From: Streptomyces sp. NBC_01689
GTDB lineage: Bacteria; Actinomycetota; Actinomycetes; Streptomycetales; Streptomycetaceae
DNA: 64,000 bases
NCBI RefSeq assembly: GCF_036250675.1
Contig: NZ_CP109592.1
Location: forward strand, 6,138,001-6,202,000
Reading direction: 5' to 3'
This document shows positions 50,861-60,240 of this stretch, piece after piece. Position numbers and translations under genes: made by a program. Under the pieces are notes generated by a model that was given only the letters and a program-made list of their open reading frames with translations, had not been told where the DNA came from and did not search any database. The first letter of the stretch is position 1. Each line of letters starts with the position of its first letter.

Positions 50861-52785
50861 GTCGTCTCCTCGAACGGGATGATCACGGCCAGGATCTGGT
50901 CCATGGCGACCGTCGTGCCCGGGGTGACGTCCAGTTCGCCGACGGTCCCCGCGTGCGGGGCGGAGATGACGTGCTCCATCTTCATCGCCTCGACCACCAG
51001 CAGGCTCTGCCCCGCGGTCACCTCGTCCCCGACCGCGACCTTGACGACGGTCACCGTGCCGGGCATGGGCGCGGTCAGGGAGTCGGCGCCCGCGTGCGCC
51101 GCGCCGGTGAGGGACGCGGCCACCGGGTCGTGGTCGCGGACCTGCCAGGCGTCGCCGTCGCGCCCGAGCCAGTCGCCGGCCCGGTCGAAGGTGTGGCGTA
51201 CCCCGTCGAGGGTCACGGAGACCCGGTCGGGGGTGACCGTGTGGGCGCCGCGCGGGACGTGCTCCACGGGGTCCTGCACCCGCAGGTGGAAGCCCACGGG
51301 GGCGGGAGTGCCGCCCAGCCGCCAGCCGCTCGGCACCGAGAAGGGGTCGCTCCAGCCCGCGCCCCGGGGCTTCAGCGCGTCGAGCCGCACGGCCGCCGCC
51401 GCCTCGTAGACCTCCTCCGGCACACCGGCGGGGACCAGCCCGTCGGCCTCCCGCTCCACCAGACCGGTGTCCAGCTCGCCCGCCACCACCGCCGGATGGG
51501 CCAGCAGCCGGCGCAGGAACCCCGCGTTGGTCTGGACGCCGAGCGTGACCGTCTCCGCGAGGGCGGCGCGCAGCTTGCGCAGCGCGGTGGCGCGGTCCGG
51601 GCCGTACGCGACGACCTTGGACAGCATCGGGTCGTAGAGGCTGCCCACCTCCGTGCCCTCGCTCAGCCCGGAGTCGGTGCGGACCCCGTCGCCCTGCGGC
51701 TCGCGCAGGCGGAGCACGGTGCCGCCGGACGGCAGGAAGCCGCGGGAGGGGTCCTCCGCGCAGACGCGCGCCTCGACCGCGTGCCCGGTGAGGGTGATGT
51801 CCTCCTGCGCGTACGGCAGCCGTTCGCCCGCGGCGACCCGGAGCTGCCACTCCACCAGGTCGAGCCCCGTGACCAGTTCGGTGACCGGGTGCTCCACCTG
51901 GAGGCGGGTGTTCATCTCCATGAAGTAGTACGAGGACGGGTCGGAACCGGGGACGATGAATTCGACGGTGCCCGCGCCCTCGTACCCGCAGGAGCGGGCC
52001 GCCTGGACCGCGGCCTCGCCCATGGCGGCCCGGGTCCCGGCGTCGAGGAACACGCTGGGCGCCTCCTCGATGATCTTCTGGTGGCGGCGCTGCAGGGAGC
52101 ACTCGCGCTCGCCCAGGTGCACCACGTTCCCGTGACCGTCGGCCAGGACCTGGATCTCGATGTGGCGGGGGCGGTCCACCCAGCGCTCGACGAGGAGGGT
52201 GTCGTCGCCGAAGGAGGCGCGGGCCTCGCGCCGGGCCGCGGCGATCTCGTCGGCCAGGGCGGCGGCGTCCCGCACCAGCCGCATGCCCTTGCCGCCGCCG
52301 CCCGCGCTCGGCTTGAGGAGGACCGGCGTGCCGATCTCCCGTGCCGCCTCGGCCAGCTGGGCGTCGGTCAGGCCGCTGCCGGACGAGCCCGGGACGACCG
52401 GGACGCCCGCCGCGCGGACCGTCTCCTTGGCGCGGATCTTGTCGCCCATGAGCGCGATCGCGTCGGCGGGCGGGCCGATGAAGACGAGGCCGGCCCCGGC
52501 GCAGGCGCGCGCGAACGAGGCGTTCTCCGCGAGGAAGCCGTACCCCGGGTGCACGGCCTGGGCGCCGGTGCGCGCCGCGGCCTCCAGCAGGGCGGGCACC
52601 GACAGATAGCTCTCGGCGGCCGGCGCCGGGCCGATCCGCACCGCGGTGTCCGCCTCGCGCACGTGCCGGGCGTCGGCGTCCGCGTCGGAGAAGACGGCGA
52701 CCGAGCGGACGCCCAGGGACCGCAGGGTGCGGATGACCCGGACGGCGATCTCGCCGCGGTTGGCCACAAGAACGGTGTCGAACAT
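50857..52785 (-). CDS. accA1: Biotin-dependent acyl-CoA carboxylase alpha subunit
   Basis: A 642-residue protein with biotin carboxylase (1-450; [53 protein letters not shown]) and a C-terminal biotin carrier domain with [15 protein letters not shown], the Lys that carries biotin. In this operon with hmgL and a fadE gene it is most likely methylcrotonyl-CoA carboxylase, though short-chain acyl-CoA carboxylases look alike. It is separated from accD1 by 13 bases and overlaps hmgL by four. Confidence 0.93.
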   Translation of the reverse strand: MFDTVLVANRGEIAVRVIRTLRSLGVRSVAVFSDADADARHVREADTAVRIGPAPAAESYLSVPALLEAAARTGAQAVHPGYGFLAENASFARACAGAGLVFIGPPADAIALMGDKIRAKETVRAAGVPVVPGSSGSGLTDAQLAEAAREIGTPVLLKPSAGGGGKGMRLVRDAAALADEIAAARREARASFGDDTLLVERWVDRPRHIEIQVLADGHGNVVHLGERECSLQRRHQKIIEEAPSVFLDAGTRAAMGEAAVQAARSCGYEGAGTVEFIVPGSDPSSYYFMEMNTRLQVEHPVTELVTGLDLVEWQLRVAAGERLPYAQEDITLTGHAVEARVCAEDPSRGFLPSGGTVLRLREPQGDGVRTDSGLSEGTEVGSLYDPMLSKVVAYGPDRATALRKLRAALAETVTLGVQTNAGFLRRLLAHPAVVAGELDTGLVEREADGLVPAGVPEEVYEAAAAVRLDALKPRGAGWSDPFSVPSGWRLGGTPAPVGFHLRVQDPVEHVPRGAHTVTPDRVSVTLDGVRHTFDRAGDWLGRDGDAWQVRDHDPVAASLTGAAHAGADSLTAPMPGTVTVVKVAVGDEVTAGQSLLVVEAMKMEHVISAPHAGTVGELDVTPGTTVAMDQILAVIIPFEETT

Positions 52786-52798
52786 GGTCAGAGGTCCC

Positions 52799-54415
52799 TC
52801 ACATCCGGAAGACGCCGAACTGGGGGTCCCCCAGGGGCGCGTTGGCGCACGCGGTCAGGGCGAGACCCAGCACCTGCCGGGTCTCCAGCGGGTCGATCAC
52901 ACCGTCGTCCCAGAGGCGGGCCGTCGCGTAGTAGGCACTGCCCTGGTCCTCGTACTGGGCGCGGATCGGGGCCTTGAAGGCGTCCTCCTCCTCGGCGGGC
53001 CAGGACTCGCCGCGCGCCTCCAGCTGGTCGCGCTTGACGGTCGCGAGGACGGACGCGGCCTGCTCCCCGCCCATCACGGAGATCTTCGCGCCGGGCCACA
53101 TCCACAGGAAGCGCGGCGAGTACGCCCGGCCGCACATCGAGTAGTTGCCCGCGCCGTACGATCCGCCGATCACCACGGTCAGCTTCGGGACGCGGGTGCA
53201 GGCCACCGCCGTGACCATCTTGGCGCCGTGCTTGGCGATGCCCCCCGCCTCGTACTGGCGGCCGACCATGAAGCCCGAGATGTTCTGCAGGAACACCAGC
53301 GGGATACCGCGCTGGTCGCACAGCTCGATGAAGTGGGCGCCCTTCTGGGCGGACTCCGAGAACAGGATGCCGTTGTTGGCGACGATGCCGACCGGGTGCC
53401 CGTGGATCCGGGCGAAACCGGTGACCAGGGTCTGCCCGAACTCGGCCTTGAACTCGGCGAACCGCGAACCGTCGACCACGCGCGCGATGACCTCGCGCAC
53501 GTCGTACGGGGTGCGCGAGTCGACCGGCACGGCGCCGTAGATGCCGAACGGGTCGACCTTGGGCTCGGTGGACGGCGCGACCTCCCAGGGCAGCGCCCCG
53601 CGCGCGGGGAGGGTGGCCGCGATGTTCCGGACGATGCGCAGCGCGTGCGCGTCGTCCTCGGCGAGGTGGTCGGTGACGCCCGACACGCGTGCGTGGACCT
53701 CGCCGCCGCCCAGCTCCTCGGCCGTGACGACCTCACCCGTGGCGGCCTTCACCAGGGGCGGCCCGCCCAGGAAGATCGTCCCCTGGTTGCGGACGATCAC
53801 GGCCTCGTCGCTCATCGCGGGGACGTACGCGCCGCCGGCCGTGCACGAACCGAGGACGGCGGCGATCTGCGGGATGCCAGCACCGGACATCCGCGCCTGG
53901 TTGTAGAAGATCCGCCCGAAGTGCTCGCGGTCGGGGAAGACCTCGTCCTGCATGGGCAGGAAGGCTCCGCCGGAGTCCACGAGATAGACGCAGGGGAGGC
54001 GGTTCTCCAGCGCCACCTCCTGCGCGCGCAGATGCTTCTTGACCGTCATCGGGTAGTACGTGCCGCCCTTGACGGTGGCGTCGTTGGCGACGATCACGCA
54101 CTCGCGGCCGCTGACCCGGCCGATCCCGGCGATCACGCCGGCCGCCGGCGCCTGTCCCTCGTACATCCCGTGCGCCGCCAGGGGCGCCAGTTCGAGGAAC
54201 GGCGATCCCGGGTCCAGCAGCTGGTCCACGCGCTCGCGCGGCAGCAGTTTGCCGCGTGCGGTGTGGCGCTGCCGGGCCCGCTCGCCGCCGCCGAGCCGCG
54301 CCTCGGCGAGCTTGGCGCGCAGCTCCTCGCCGAGGGCCTGATGAGCCGCCTCGTTGGCCCGCCAGGCCTCCGACGCGGGATCGGCCGCGCTCGTCAGCTC
54401 CGGTGCTTCGTGCAT
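52799..54415 (-). CDS. accD1: Acyl-CoA carboxylase beta (carboxyltransferase) subunit
   Basis: A 538-residue carboxyltransferase, first gene of the operon. The two crotonase-like halves show [55 protein letters not shown] and [19 protein letters not shown], with [20 protein letters not shown] later. The [11 protein letters not shown] segment is typical of methylcrotonyl-CoA carboxylase beta subunits. It transfers carboxyl from biotin on AccA1 to methylcrotonyl-CoA. ATG 54415 is divergent from a TetR gene, with two operator-like palindromes between. Confidence 0.93.
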   Translation of the reverse strand: MHEAPELTSAADPASEAWRANEAAHQALGEELRAKLAEARLGGGERARQRHTARGKLLPRERVDQLLDPGSPFLELAPLAAHGMYEGQAPAAGVIAGIGRVSGRECVIVANDATVKGGTYYPMTVKKHLRAQEVALENRLPCVYLVDSGGAFLPMQDEVFPDREHFGRIFYNQARMSGAGIPQIAAVLGSCTAGGAYVPAMSDEAVIVRNQGTIFLGGPPLVKAATGEVVTAEELGGGEVHARVSGVTDHLAEDDAHALRIVRNIAATLPARGALPWEVAPSTEPKVDPFGIYGAVPVDSRTPYDVREVIARVVDGSRFAEFKAEFGQTLVTGFARIHGHPVGIVANNGILFSESAQKGAHFIELCDQRGIPLVFLQNISGFMVGRQYEAGGIAKHGAKMVTAVACTRVPKLTVVIGGSYGAGNYSMCGRAYSPRFLWMWPGAKISVMGGEQAASVLATVKRDQLEARGESWPAEEEDAFKAPIRAQYEDQGSAYYATARLWDDGVIDPLETRQVLGLALTACANAPLGDPQFGVFRM

Positions 54416-54447
54416 GTCCTGCGGTCCCCTCGCCCAGTGGTCGACCA

Positions 54448-54463
54448 GTTAATGAGCGTTAAC
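54448..54463. promoter_or_regulatory. AccR-type operator 1
   Basis: GTTAATGAGCGTTAAC fits GTTAA-N6-TTAAC, the motif I recall for AccR of S. avermitilis, and lies 32 bases upstream of accD1. Confidence 0.78.
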
Positions 54464-54476
54464 GCATGTCGTCCAG

Positions 54477-54492
54477 GTTAACGACCGCTAAC
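54477..54492. promoter_or_regulatory. AccR-type operator 2
   Basis: GTTAACGACCGCTAAC matches GTTAA-N6-TTAAC with one change, 29 bp centre to centre from operator 1. It covers the -35 position of the likely accR promoter. Confidence 0.72.
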
Positions 54493-54501
54493 CTCCCTGT
54501 C

Positions 54502-54507
54502 TAGAAT
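54502..54507 (+). promoter_or_regulatory. Probable -10 element of a leaderless accR transcript
   Basis: TAGAAT lies seven bases before the ATG of the TetR gene, with TTAACG eighteen bases further upstream and no Shine-Dalgarno. Transcription would start at or next to the start codon. Confidence 0.6.
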
Positions 54508-54514
54508 TGTTTTC

Positions 54515-55111
54515 ATGGCCACGAGAACCGACGCCCCCACCCGACGCGAGCAGATCCTCAAGGAGGCCGCCCGGCTCTTCGCCGAGCGCGGTTTCCACGG
54601 GGTCGGCGTGGACGAGATAGGGGCGGCCGTCGGCATCAGCGGCCCCGGTCTCTACCGGCATTTCCCGGGCAAGGACGCGATGCTCGCCGAGCTGCTCGTC
54701 GGCATCAGCGGACAGCTGCTCACGGGCGGCAAGCGCCGGGTGGCGGAGGCCGGCGGTGGTCCGGAGGCGCTCCTCGACTCGCTCATCGAGGGGCACATCG
54801 ACTTCGCGCTGGACGACCGTCCGCTGATCACCCTGCACGACCGCGAGCTGGACCGCCTGCGGGACAGCGACCGCAAGCTGGTGCGGCAGCTCCAGCGGCA
54901 GTACGTCGAGCTGTGGGTGGAGGTCGTGCGTGAGGTGTACCCGGCCCTCACCGAACCCACCACCCGCTCGGCGGTGCACTCGGTGTTCGGGCTGCTGAAC
55001 TCGACGCCCCACCTGGGACGGCCGGGCGTGCTGCCCGGGCGCGGCGGGACGGCCGCCCTGCTGCACCGGATGGCCCTGGGGGCGTTCGAGGCGGCGGCCG
55101 GGGCGCGGTGA
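54515..55111 (+). CDS. accR: TetR-family acyl-CoA-responsive repressor (AccR type)
   Basis: A 198-residue regulator. The N-terminal HTH (RREQILKEAARLFAERGFHG, DEIGAAVGISGPGLYRHFPG) is standard TetR; residues 65-198 form the helical ligand domain (GHIDFALDDRPLITLHDREL, RQLQRQYVELWVEVVREVYP). It is divergent from accD1-accA1-hmgL-fadE with two GTTAA-type palindromes between, the arrangement reported for AccR in S. avermitilis, which senses short-chain acyl-CoAs. ATG 54515 appears leaderless. Orthology is by context and motif, not alignment. Confidence 0.85.
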   Translation: MATRTDAPTRREQILKEAARLFAERGFHGVGVDEIGAAVGISGPGLYRHFPGKDAMLAELLVGISGQLLTGGKRRVAEAGGGPEALLDSLIEGHIDFALDDRPLITLHDRELDRLRDSDRKLVRQLQRQYVELWVEVVREVYPALTEPTTRSAVHSVFGLLNSTPHLGRPGVLPGRGGTAALLHRMALGAFEAAAGAR

Positions 55112-55216
55112 CCCGGGCGCCGGACGCGCGGCGGGCCGCCCCCGGCGTGACGAGCGTCATGGGCCGCGGGGGGCCGATGGCTCTGGACGGCCGTCGTGAC
55201 CGGCGGGTAACCTGAT

Positions 55217-55236
55217 GTCTGAGCAAGCGCTTAGAC
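55217..55236. promoter_or_regulatory. Palindrome upstream of the acyl-CoA dehydrogenase gene
   Basis: GTCTGAGCAAGCGCTTAGAC is a 20-bp palindrome with one mismatched pair, ending 32 bases before the gene. AGCAAGCGCTTAG-type sites are typical of TetR regulators of fatty acid genes in actinobacteria. Confidence 0.65.
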
Positions 55237-55268
55237 ATGCGTCAGGTATCCAGGCGGAGGAGGCGGCG

Positions 55269-56426
55269 GTGCGCCGTACGGTGTTCAACGAGGACCACGA
55301 GGCGTTCCGGGAGACCCTGCGGGCCTTCATCGAGGCCGAGGTCGTTCCGGTCTACGACGAGTGGTTCGCCGCCGGCCAGGCGCCGCGCGACTTCTACTAC
55401 AAGCTCGCCGAGCTCGGTGTCTTCGGCATCCGGGTCGACGAGGAGTTCGGCGGCGCCGGCATCGACTCGTACAAGTTCGAGGCCGTGATGTACGAGGAGA
55501 CCGCCCGCGCGGGCGTCTCCTTCGGCGGCTCCGGCGTGCACGTCCTGCTCGGCCTGCCCTACATCAAGATGCTCGCCACCGACGAGCAGAAGAAGAAGTG
55601 GCTGCCGAAGTTCGTCTCCGGCGAGGAGATGTGGGCCCTGGCGATGACCGAGCCGGGCACCGGCTCCGACCTCGCCGGCATGAAGACCACCGCGAAGCTC
55701 TCCGAGGACGGCACGCACTACGTCCTCAACGGCGCCAAGACCTTCATCACCGGCGGGGTCCACGCCGACTGGGTCATCGTCTGCGCCCGCACCTCCGCGC
55801 CCACGGCCGAGGACCGCCGCTTCGGCATCTCCCTGTTCGCCGTGGACACCAAGTCCGAGGGCTACTCGGTCGGCCGCAAGCTCGACAAGCTCGGCCTGAA
55901 GACCTCCGACACCGCCGAGCTGGCGTTCGTCGACGTGAAGGTGCCCGTCGAGGATCTGCTCGGCGAGGAGAACAAGGGCTTCTACTACCTCGGCGGCAAC
56001 CTGCCCTCCGAGCGCTGGGGCATCGCCTTCGGCGCGTACGCGCAGGCCGCGGCCGCCGTCCGATTCGCCAAGGAGTACGTCCAGGAGCGCACCGTCTTCG
56101 GCAAGCCGGTCTCGCACTTCCAGAACACCAAGTTCGAGCTGGCCGCCTGCCAGGCCGAGGTGGACGCCGCGCAGGCCGTCGCCGACCGCGCCCTGGAAGC
56201 CCTCGACAAGGGCGAGCTGACCCCGGCCGAGGCCGCCAGCGCCAAGCTGTTCTGCACCGAGGTCGCGCACCGCGTCATCGACCGCTGCCTCCAGCTGCAC
56301 GGCGGCTACGGCTTCATGAACGAGTACCCCATAGCCCGCCTGTACGCGGACAACCGCGTCAACCGGATCTACGGCGGCACCAGCGAGATCATGAAGTCGA
56401 TCATCGCGAAGGACATGGGTCTGTAA
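55269..56426 (+). CDS. Acyl-CoA dehydrogenase
   Basis: A 385-residue FAD enzyme. GTG 55269 follows GGAGGAGG. FGGSGVHVLLGLPYIKMLAT, LAMTEPGTGSDLAGMKTTA and VLNGAKTFITGGVHADWV cover the substrate and flavin site. LHGGYGFMNEYPIARLYAD and IYGGTSEIMKSIIAKDMGL are the C-terminal signatures. It resembles long- or medium-chain enzymes of the MmgC/AcdB kind more than the isovaleryl type at 48723. It follows accR by 157 bases and has its own palindromic operator, so its control is probably different from the acc operon. Confidence 0.92.
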   Translation: MRRTVFNEDHEAFRETLRAFIEAEVVPVYDEWFAAGQAPRDFYYKLAELGVFGIRVDEEFGGAGIDSYKFEAVMYEETARAGVSFGGSGVHVLLGLPYIKMLATDEQKKKWLPKFVSGEEMWALAMTEPGTGSDLAGMKTTAKLSEDGTHYVLNGAKTFITGGVHADWVIVCARTSAPTAEDRRFGISLFAVDTKSEGYSVGRKLDKLGLKTSDTAELAFVDVKVPVEDLLGEENKGFYYLGGNLPSERWGIAFGAYAQAAAAVRFAKEYVQERTVFGKPVSHFQNTKFELAACQAEVDAAQAVADRALEALDKGELTPAEAASAKLFCTEVAHRVIDRCLQLHGGYGFMNEYPIARLYADNRVNRIYGGTSEIMKSIIAKDMGL

Positions 56427-56473
56427 GGCCCGAGAAGGATCACCGGAAACAACTGCGCGGTACAACTGACAGC

Positions 56474-57355
56474 ATGAGTCAGGCACTGCAGTCCCTGCTC
56501 GATCTGCTCGACCTGGAGCGGATCGAGCAGGACATCTTCCGCGGCCGGTCCCGCTCCGCCGTCGTCCCCCGGGTCTTCGGCGGGCAGGTCGCCGCGCAGG
56601 CCCTGGTCGCGGCGGGGCGCACGGTCCCCGAGGACCGCTTCGCCCACTCCCTGCACGCCTACTTCCTGCGTGCCGGGGACCCCGGCGCTCCCATCGTGTA
56701 CTCGGTGGACCGCATCCGCGACGGCCGCTCCTTCACCACGCGCCGGGTGGTCGCCGTCCAGCACGGGCAGCCGATCTTCCACCTCTCCGCGTCCTTCCAG
56801 GCGTACGAGGAGGGCATGGAGCACCAGGCCCCGATGCCGCCCGCGCCCGACCCCGAGACGCTGCCCACGGCCGCCGAGCTGCTGCCGCGCTACGCCGACG
56901 TCCTCAAGGACCCGGACGTCGTGGAACGCCTCCTGGAGGCGCGCGAGTCCGTCGACCTGCGCTACGTCGACCCGCCGCCCTACGGCACCGTGGGCGAGAC
57001 CCGCGAACCGCACTCCCAGGTGTGGTTCCGCACCAACGGCAAGCTCGACGGCGCCGTCGACGAACCCCTGCTGCACGTCGTCCTCGCCACCTACGTCTCC
57101 GACATGACGCTCCTCGACTCCATCCTGCTCGCGCACGGGCGCGGCGGGTGGGTCACCGGTGACGTCGTCGGGGCCTCTCTGGACCACGCGATGTGGTTCC
57201 ACCGGCCCTTCCGCGCCGACGAATGGCTGCTGTACGACCAGGAGTCCCCGTCCGCGTCCGGGGGCCGCGGCCTCGGCCAGGCCCGGATCTACACGCGGGA
57301 CGGCCGGCTGGCCATCTCTGTGATCCAGGAGGGCGTGGTCCGCATCCCCCGCTGA
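56474..57355 (+). CDS. tesB: Acyl-CoA thioesterase II (TesB, double hotdog)
   Basis: A 293-residue thioesterase hydrolysing acyl-CoA to free acid and CoA. Two hotdog domains are visible: SAVVPRVFGGQVAAQALVAA to VAVQHGQPIFHLSASFQ, then LLHVVLATYVSDMTLLDSIL and SLDHAMWFHRPFRADEWLLY. Asp in the SDMTLLDS segment, and the Thr/Gln positions of the family, are in place. It follows the acyl-CoA dehydrogenase gene by 47 bases and is likely co-transcribed. No clear Shine-Dalgarno precedes ATG 56474. Confidence 0.93.
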   Translation: MSQALQSLLDLLDLERIEQDIFRGRSRSAVVPRVFGGQVAAQALVAAGRTVPEDRFAHSLHAYFLRAGDPGAPIVYSVDRIRDGRSFTTRRVVAVQHGQPIFHLSASFQAYEEGMEHQAPMPPAPDPETLPTAAELLPRYADVLKDPDVVERLLEARESVDLRYVDPPPYGTVGETREPHSQVWFRTNGKLDGAVDEPLLHVVLATYVSDMTLLDSILLAHGRGGWVTGDVVGASLDHAMWFHRPFRADEWLLYDQESPSASGGRGLGQARIYTRDGRLAISVIQEGVVRIPR

Positions 57356-57426
57356 GGGCCGTCCCGCCGCGCGGACGCCGTCCGCCCGCCGCACCGTGAG
57401 CTCCTGATCCCCGGTAAGACTGGGGC

Positions 57427-58401
57427 ATGACTGAAGCTGCACGGGACGACGGCGGTGCCGGCGAGAGCACGGCCACGGTGATCGTCGCCGCCCTCGCCAA
57501 TCTCGGGATCGCGGTGGCCAAGGCGGTCGCGGGCGTCATCAGCGGATCGAGCGCGATGCTGTCCGAGGCAGCGCACTCGGTGGCCGACACGGTCACCGAG
57601 GTACTGCTGCTCACCGCCCTCAGGCGCAGCGAGAAACCGGCCGACGAGGAACACCCCCTCGGATACGGGCCCGAACGCTACATCTGGGCGATGCTCGCGG
57701 CGGTCGCGACCTTCGTCGGCGGCGCGGTGTTCTCCCTCTACGACGGGGTGCACACCCTCGTCGCGGGCGAGGAACCGGGCGACCCCCTCGTCTCGTACGT
57801 CGTGCTCGCGGTCGCCTTCCTGCTGGAGGGCTACTCCCTGCGCACCGGCGTACGGCAGGCACGCGGCGAGGCGGCGCGGATCGGGGCGCCCTTCAGGCGC
57901 TACCTCCGCCACACCCCGGACACCGCCGTCAAGGCCGTGGTGCTGGAGGACTCGGCCGCGCTGATCGGCCTCGTCCTCGCCGCGGGCGGACTGCTCGGCG
58001 GGCAGCTCACCGGTTCCGGTGTCTGGGACGCCCTCGCGTCCCTCTGCATCGGTCTCCTGCTGCTCTACGTCGCCTGGGTCCTCGGCCGCTCCAACGCGGA
58101 ACTGCTCATCGGGCGACCGCTGCCGAAGACCGTCCGGGAGGGCATCCGGGCCGAACTGCTCACGGTGCCGCACGTGGAGGCGGTACTGGAGCTGACGACC
58201 CTGATCCAGGGACCGCGCGAGGCGCTCGTCGCGGCCAAGGTCGACTTCCGTGACGTGTCGACCGCCGCCCAGATCGAATGGGCCTGCGAACAGGCCGAAC
58301 AGCGCCTGCGGGAGGCGTTCCCGGTGGTGAGCCGGGTCTACCTGGACCCGACCCCGGGCCACGCCCAGCGCCGGGCCGAGGGGCTGAACCCCTGGCCCTG
58401 A
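57427..58401 (+). CDS. Cation diffusion facilitator family transporter
   Basis: A 324-residue membrane protein exporting divalent metals such as Zn, Fe or Mn in exchange for protons. Six helices are predicted. SEAAHSVADTVTEVLLLTAL near 43 holds the His-x3-Asp half of the metal site. In the second half, VVLEDSAALIGLVLAAGGLL has E-D-x-A where typical members have H-x-x-x-D, a variation that may shift metal choice. HPLGYGPERYIWAMLAAVAT is the conserved loop after helix 2. The cytoplasmic C-terminal ferredoxin-like domain starts near 215. Confidence 0.9.
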   Translation: MTEAARDDGGAGESTATVIVAALANLGIAVAKAVAGVISGSSAMLSEAAHSVADTVTEVLLLTALRRSEKPADEEHPLGYGPERYIWAMLAAVATFVGGAVFSLYDGVHTLVAGEEPGDPLVSYVVLAVAFLLEGYSLRTGVRQARGEAARIGAPFRRYLRHTPDTAVKAVVLEDSAALIGLVLAAGGLLGGQLTGSGVWDALASLCIGLLLLYVAWVLGRSNAELLIGRPLPKTVREGIRAELLTVPHVEAVLELTTLIQGPREALVAAKVDFRDVSTAAQIEWACEQAEQRLREAFPVVSRVYLDPTPGHAQRRAEGLNPWP

Positions 58402-58420
58402 GGGCCGTCCGCCGGGAGAC

Positions 58421-58462
58421 CCGTGCCGGGTCCGGACACCAGGGTGTCCGGACCCGGCACGG
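58421..58462. terminator. Very strong hairpin terminator between convergent genes
   Basis: CCGTGCCGGGTCCGGACACC and GGTGTCCGGACCCGGCACGG are perfect 20-bp arms separated by only two bases. It starts 19 bases after the transporter stop; degenerate TCCGG repeats continue for about 110 bases. Confidence 0.92.
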
Positions 58463-58591
58463 CGTGGTTCGTTCCGGATCCGGCGTGTCCGGTTGCCGCG
58501 TGTCCGGTTCCGGACCTGGCGTGCGGCGCTCCGGCCCCGGCGCCGTCAGCTCCGGCGCCGGTCCTGCCCGGACCGGCATCCGGCCTGCCGG

Positions 58592-59110
58592 TCAGGGCTT
58601 GCGCAGGACGCGGATCCGCTGCTGGGCCCGGCTCACGGCGCGTTCGAGTTCCATACGGGCGTGCTCCTGACGCATCGCCCGTTCCCGGTGGCCGTCCAGC
58701 TCGGCCGGGGTCACCCTCACCGGGCCGGTGCACGGGGGGAGGGCCGTGGCGAGATAGGTCTCGACGTGCTCGGCGACCTCGTTCAGGTCGGGGCGGATCA
58801 CCTCCAGCTGGTCGGCGGAGGCCTTGATGAGGTTGCGCAGCCTTCTCAGCGGCGCGAGTTCGGTGGCCCCGCAGGGCTTCTGCGCGAGTTCGCAGAGCTT
58901 CTCGAACGTCTCCTTGAGATAACTGTCGGCGTCGGCGAGGTCCTTGGCGTCGTCGTCGGTGTCGCGGGTCTTCTTCATCCAGGCGAACACCTGCCGGCCG
59001 TGGCGGAGCCCGAGGATGGCGGCGGTGGCGGTGACCGCGCCGAGCAGGGCGGTCACCGGCGGGGAGCCGGCACCGGTGGCGGCGGCCAGGGTGGTCGGGC
59101 TGAGGATCAT
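58592..59110 (-). CDS. Single-helix membrane protein with coiled-coil region, unknown function
   Basis: A 172-residue protein, not recognised. Residues 5-37 (TTLAAATGAGSPPVTALLGA then VTATAAILGLRHGRQ) are a weak hydrophobic anchor; the rest is charged and helical. It contains a Cys pair region KLCELAQKPCGATELAPLRR, a leucine-rich stretch and a C-terminal coiled coil (ERAMRQEHARMELERAVSRA). ATG 59110 was chosen; an upstream ATG at 59152 is less likely. It lies 160 bases downstream of the Crp-like regulator gene on the same strand, and the two may form a functional pair. Confidence 0.68.
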   Translation of the reverse strand: MILSPTTLAAATGAGSPPVTALLGAVTATAAILGLRHGRQVFAWMKKTRDTDDDAKDLADADSYLKETFEKLCELAQKPCGATELAPLRRLRNLIKASADQLEVIRPDLNEVAEHVETYLATALPPCTGPVRVTPAELDGHRERAMRQEHARMELERAVSRAQQRIRVLRKP

Positions 59111-59270
59111 CGTCGATCCGATCCGTTCGTGGGGGCGCGCGTGGGCCTGCACATGGCCTGCGCACCGTGGAAGGTCGTGGGCTGGGGCCGGTCGCCGCGG
59201 CCCGCGGGGGCGGGGGCGGCCATGGCGACGTGGAGCGGTTCGGGAGGAGGACGTGGAGCGGTCGCGGCGG

Positions 59271-60011
59271 TTACGAGGACAGGGCGATGTCGCGCAGCGC
59301 GTGCAGGTCCGTCACCACGAACTGCCGGTACCTGCTGGTGATCACCCCATGGGTGTCGCGCAGGGCGCGGACCGCGCTCTCGACGGTGGAGACGCCCATC
59401 AGGAGCGCGTCGGCGATGTCCCGCTGGGTCGGTCCCAGGATGGTGACCTGTCCGGGGTCCGCGGAGTTCGTCCGCCCGGCGATCCCGGCCAGACGCAGGA
59501 GCAGGCCGCCGACCCGTTGCACGGGGGAGCGGTTCGGCGTGCAGTAGATCATCTCGTCGCTGCGGTTGCGGTCCTCCAGGCTGCACAGCAGGGCCTGTTG
59601 GGCCCTCGGCTGTCGGCGCAGGAGCACGTTCATCCGCTGCGCGGGACAGGGCATGACCCAGGTCGTGGCGAGGCAGACGGTGGTGACGGCCGCTTCGGGG
59701 GCGATCAGCTTGGCCTCGCCCACGACCTCGCCGACGCCGCGGAACCTCGTGATCCTGGTGGAGGCGGCCGCCGCGCCGAGGGGGAAGCGCTCCTGGAGGA
59801 CGCAGCCGCCGAGGATGATGTAGACGTTCTTGTCGTCGGGTCCGAGGGGCAGTTCCTCGTCGCGCTCGTAGACCCGGGCGTCCAGGCCCCAGGCACTGAC
59901 GAACAACGGCCATGTGTCGTCGGGGAGATGGCGCAGGAAGCTGCCCTCGGGCATCGCTTGACGGCCCCTCAGGACCTCGCTGGTGCGGAAGGCGTCGACC
60001 TTGGGAGGCAT
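59271..60011 (-). CDS. Crp/Fnr-like regulator with degenerate effector domain
   Basis: A 246-residue protein. Residues 25-150 look like a cyclic-nucleotide-binding beta-roll (DKNVYIILGGCVLQERFPLG, GEVVGEAKLIAPEAAVTTVC), but the phosphate-binding RxS cassette is not recognisable, so cAMP binding is doubtful. The C-terminal winged helix is clear: LGPTQRDIADALLMGVSTVESAVRALRDTHGV near 193-224. ATG 60011 has GGGGAG eight bases upstream. It is preceded by a 1.4-kb non-coding stretch with several terminators. Targets and signal are unknown; the adjacent membrane protein gene is the only contextual lead. Confidence 0.8.
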   Translation of the reverse strand: MPPKVDAFRTSEVLRGRQAMPEGSFLRHLPDDTWPLFVSAWGLDARVYERDEELPLGPDDKNVYIILGGCVLQERFPLGAAAASTRITRFRGVGEVVGEAKLIAPEAAVTTVCLATTWVMPCPAQRMNVLLRRQPRAQQALLCSLEDRNRSDEMIYCTPNRSPVQRVGGLLLRLAGIAGRTNSADPGQVTILGPTQRDIADALLMGVSTVESAVRALRDTHGVITSRYRQFVVTDLHALRDIALSS

Positions 60012-60207
60012 CCGGTCACTCCCCCGCTCCGGTCGTACCGCACGGTGCGGGGCGGCCGGACGGCCGTGCCGGCTGGTGAGGGTGACGCTGTGTCGGCCGG
60101 GGAGTGCCGGGGGCCGGTTCGGCGAGCGTTTTCGGCGTGGCGACGCCGGCGGCGACGGCGGTGTGCATCGGTTCCGAGGTCCTTCCCGCTGGGGAAAAAC
60201 AGGGGAC

Positions 60208-60240
60208 CGGGTGCGTCCGCCGGGTCGGCGGACGCACCCG
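60208..60240 (-). terminator. Intrinsic terminator 1 of the non-coding island
   Basis: CGGGTGCGTCCGCC and GGCGGACGCACCCG form a perfect 14-bp stem with the loop GGGTC. On the minus strand GTTTTT follows seven bases later, so it points toward the Crp-like regulator gene. Confidence 0.75.
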
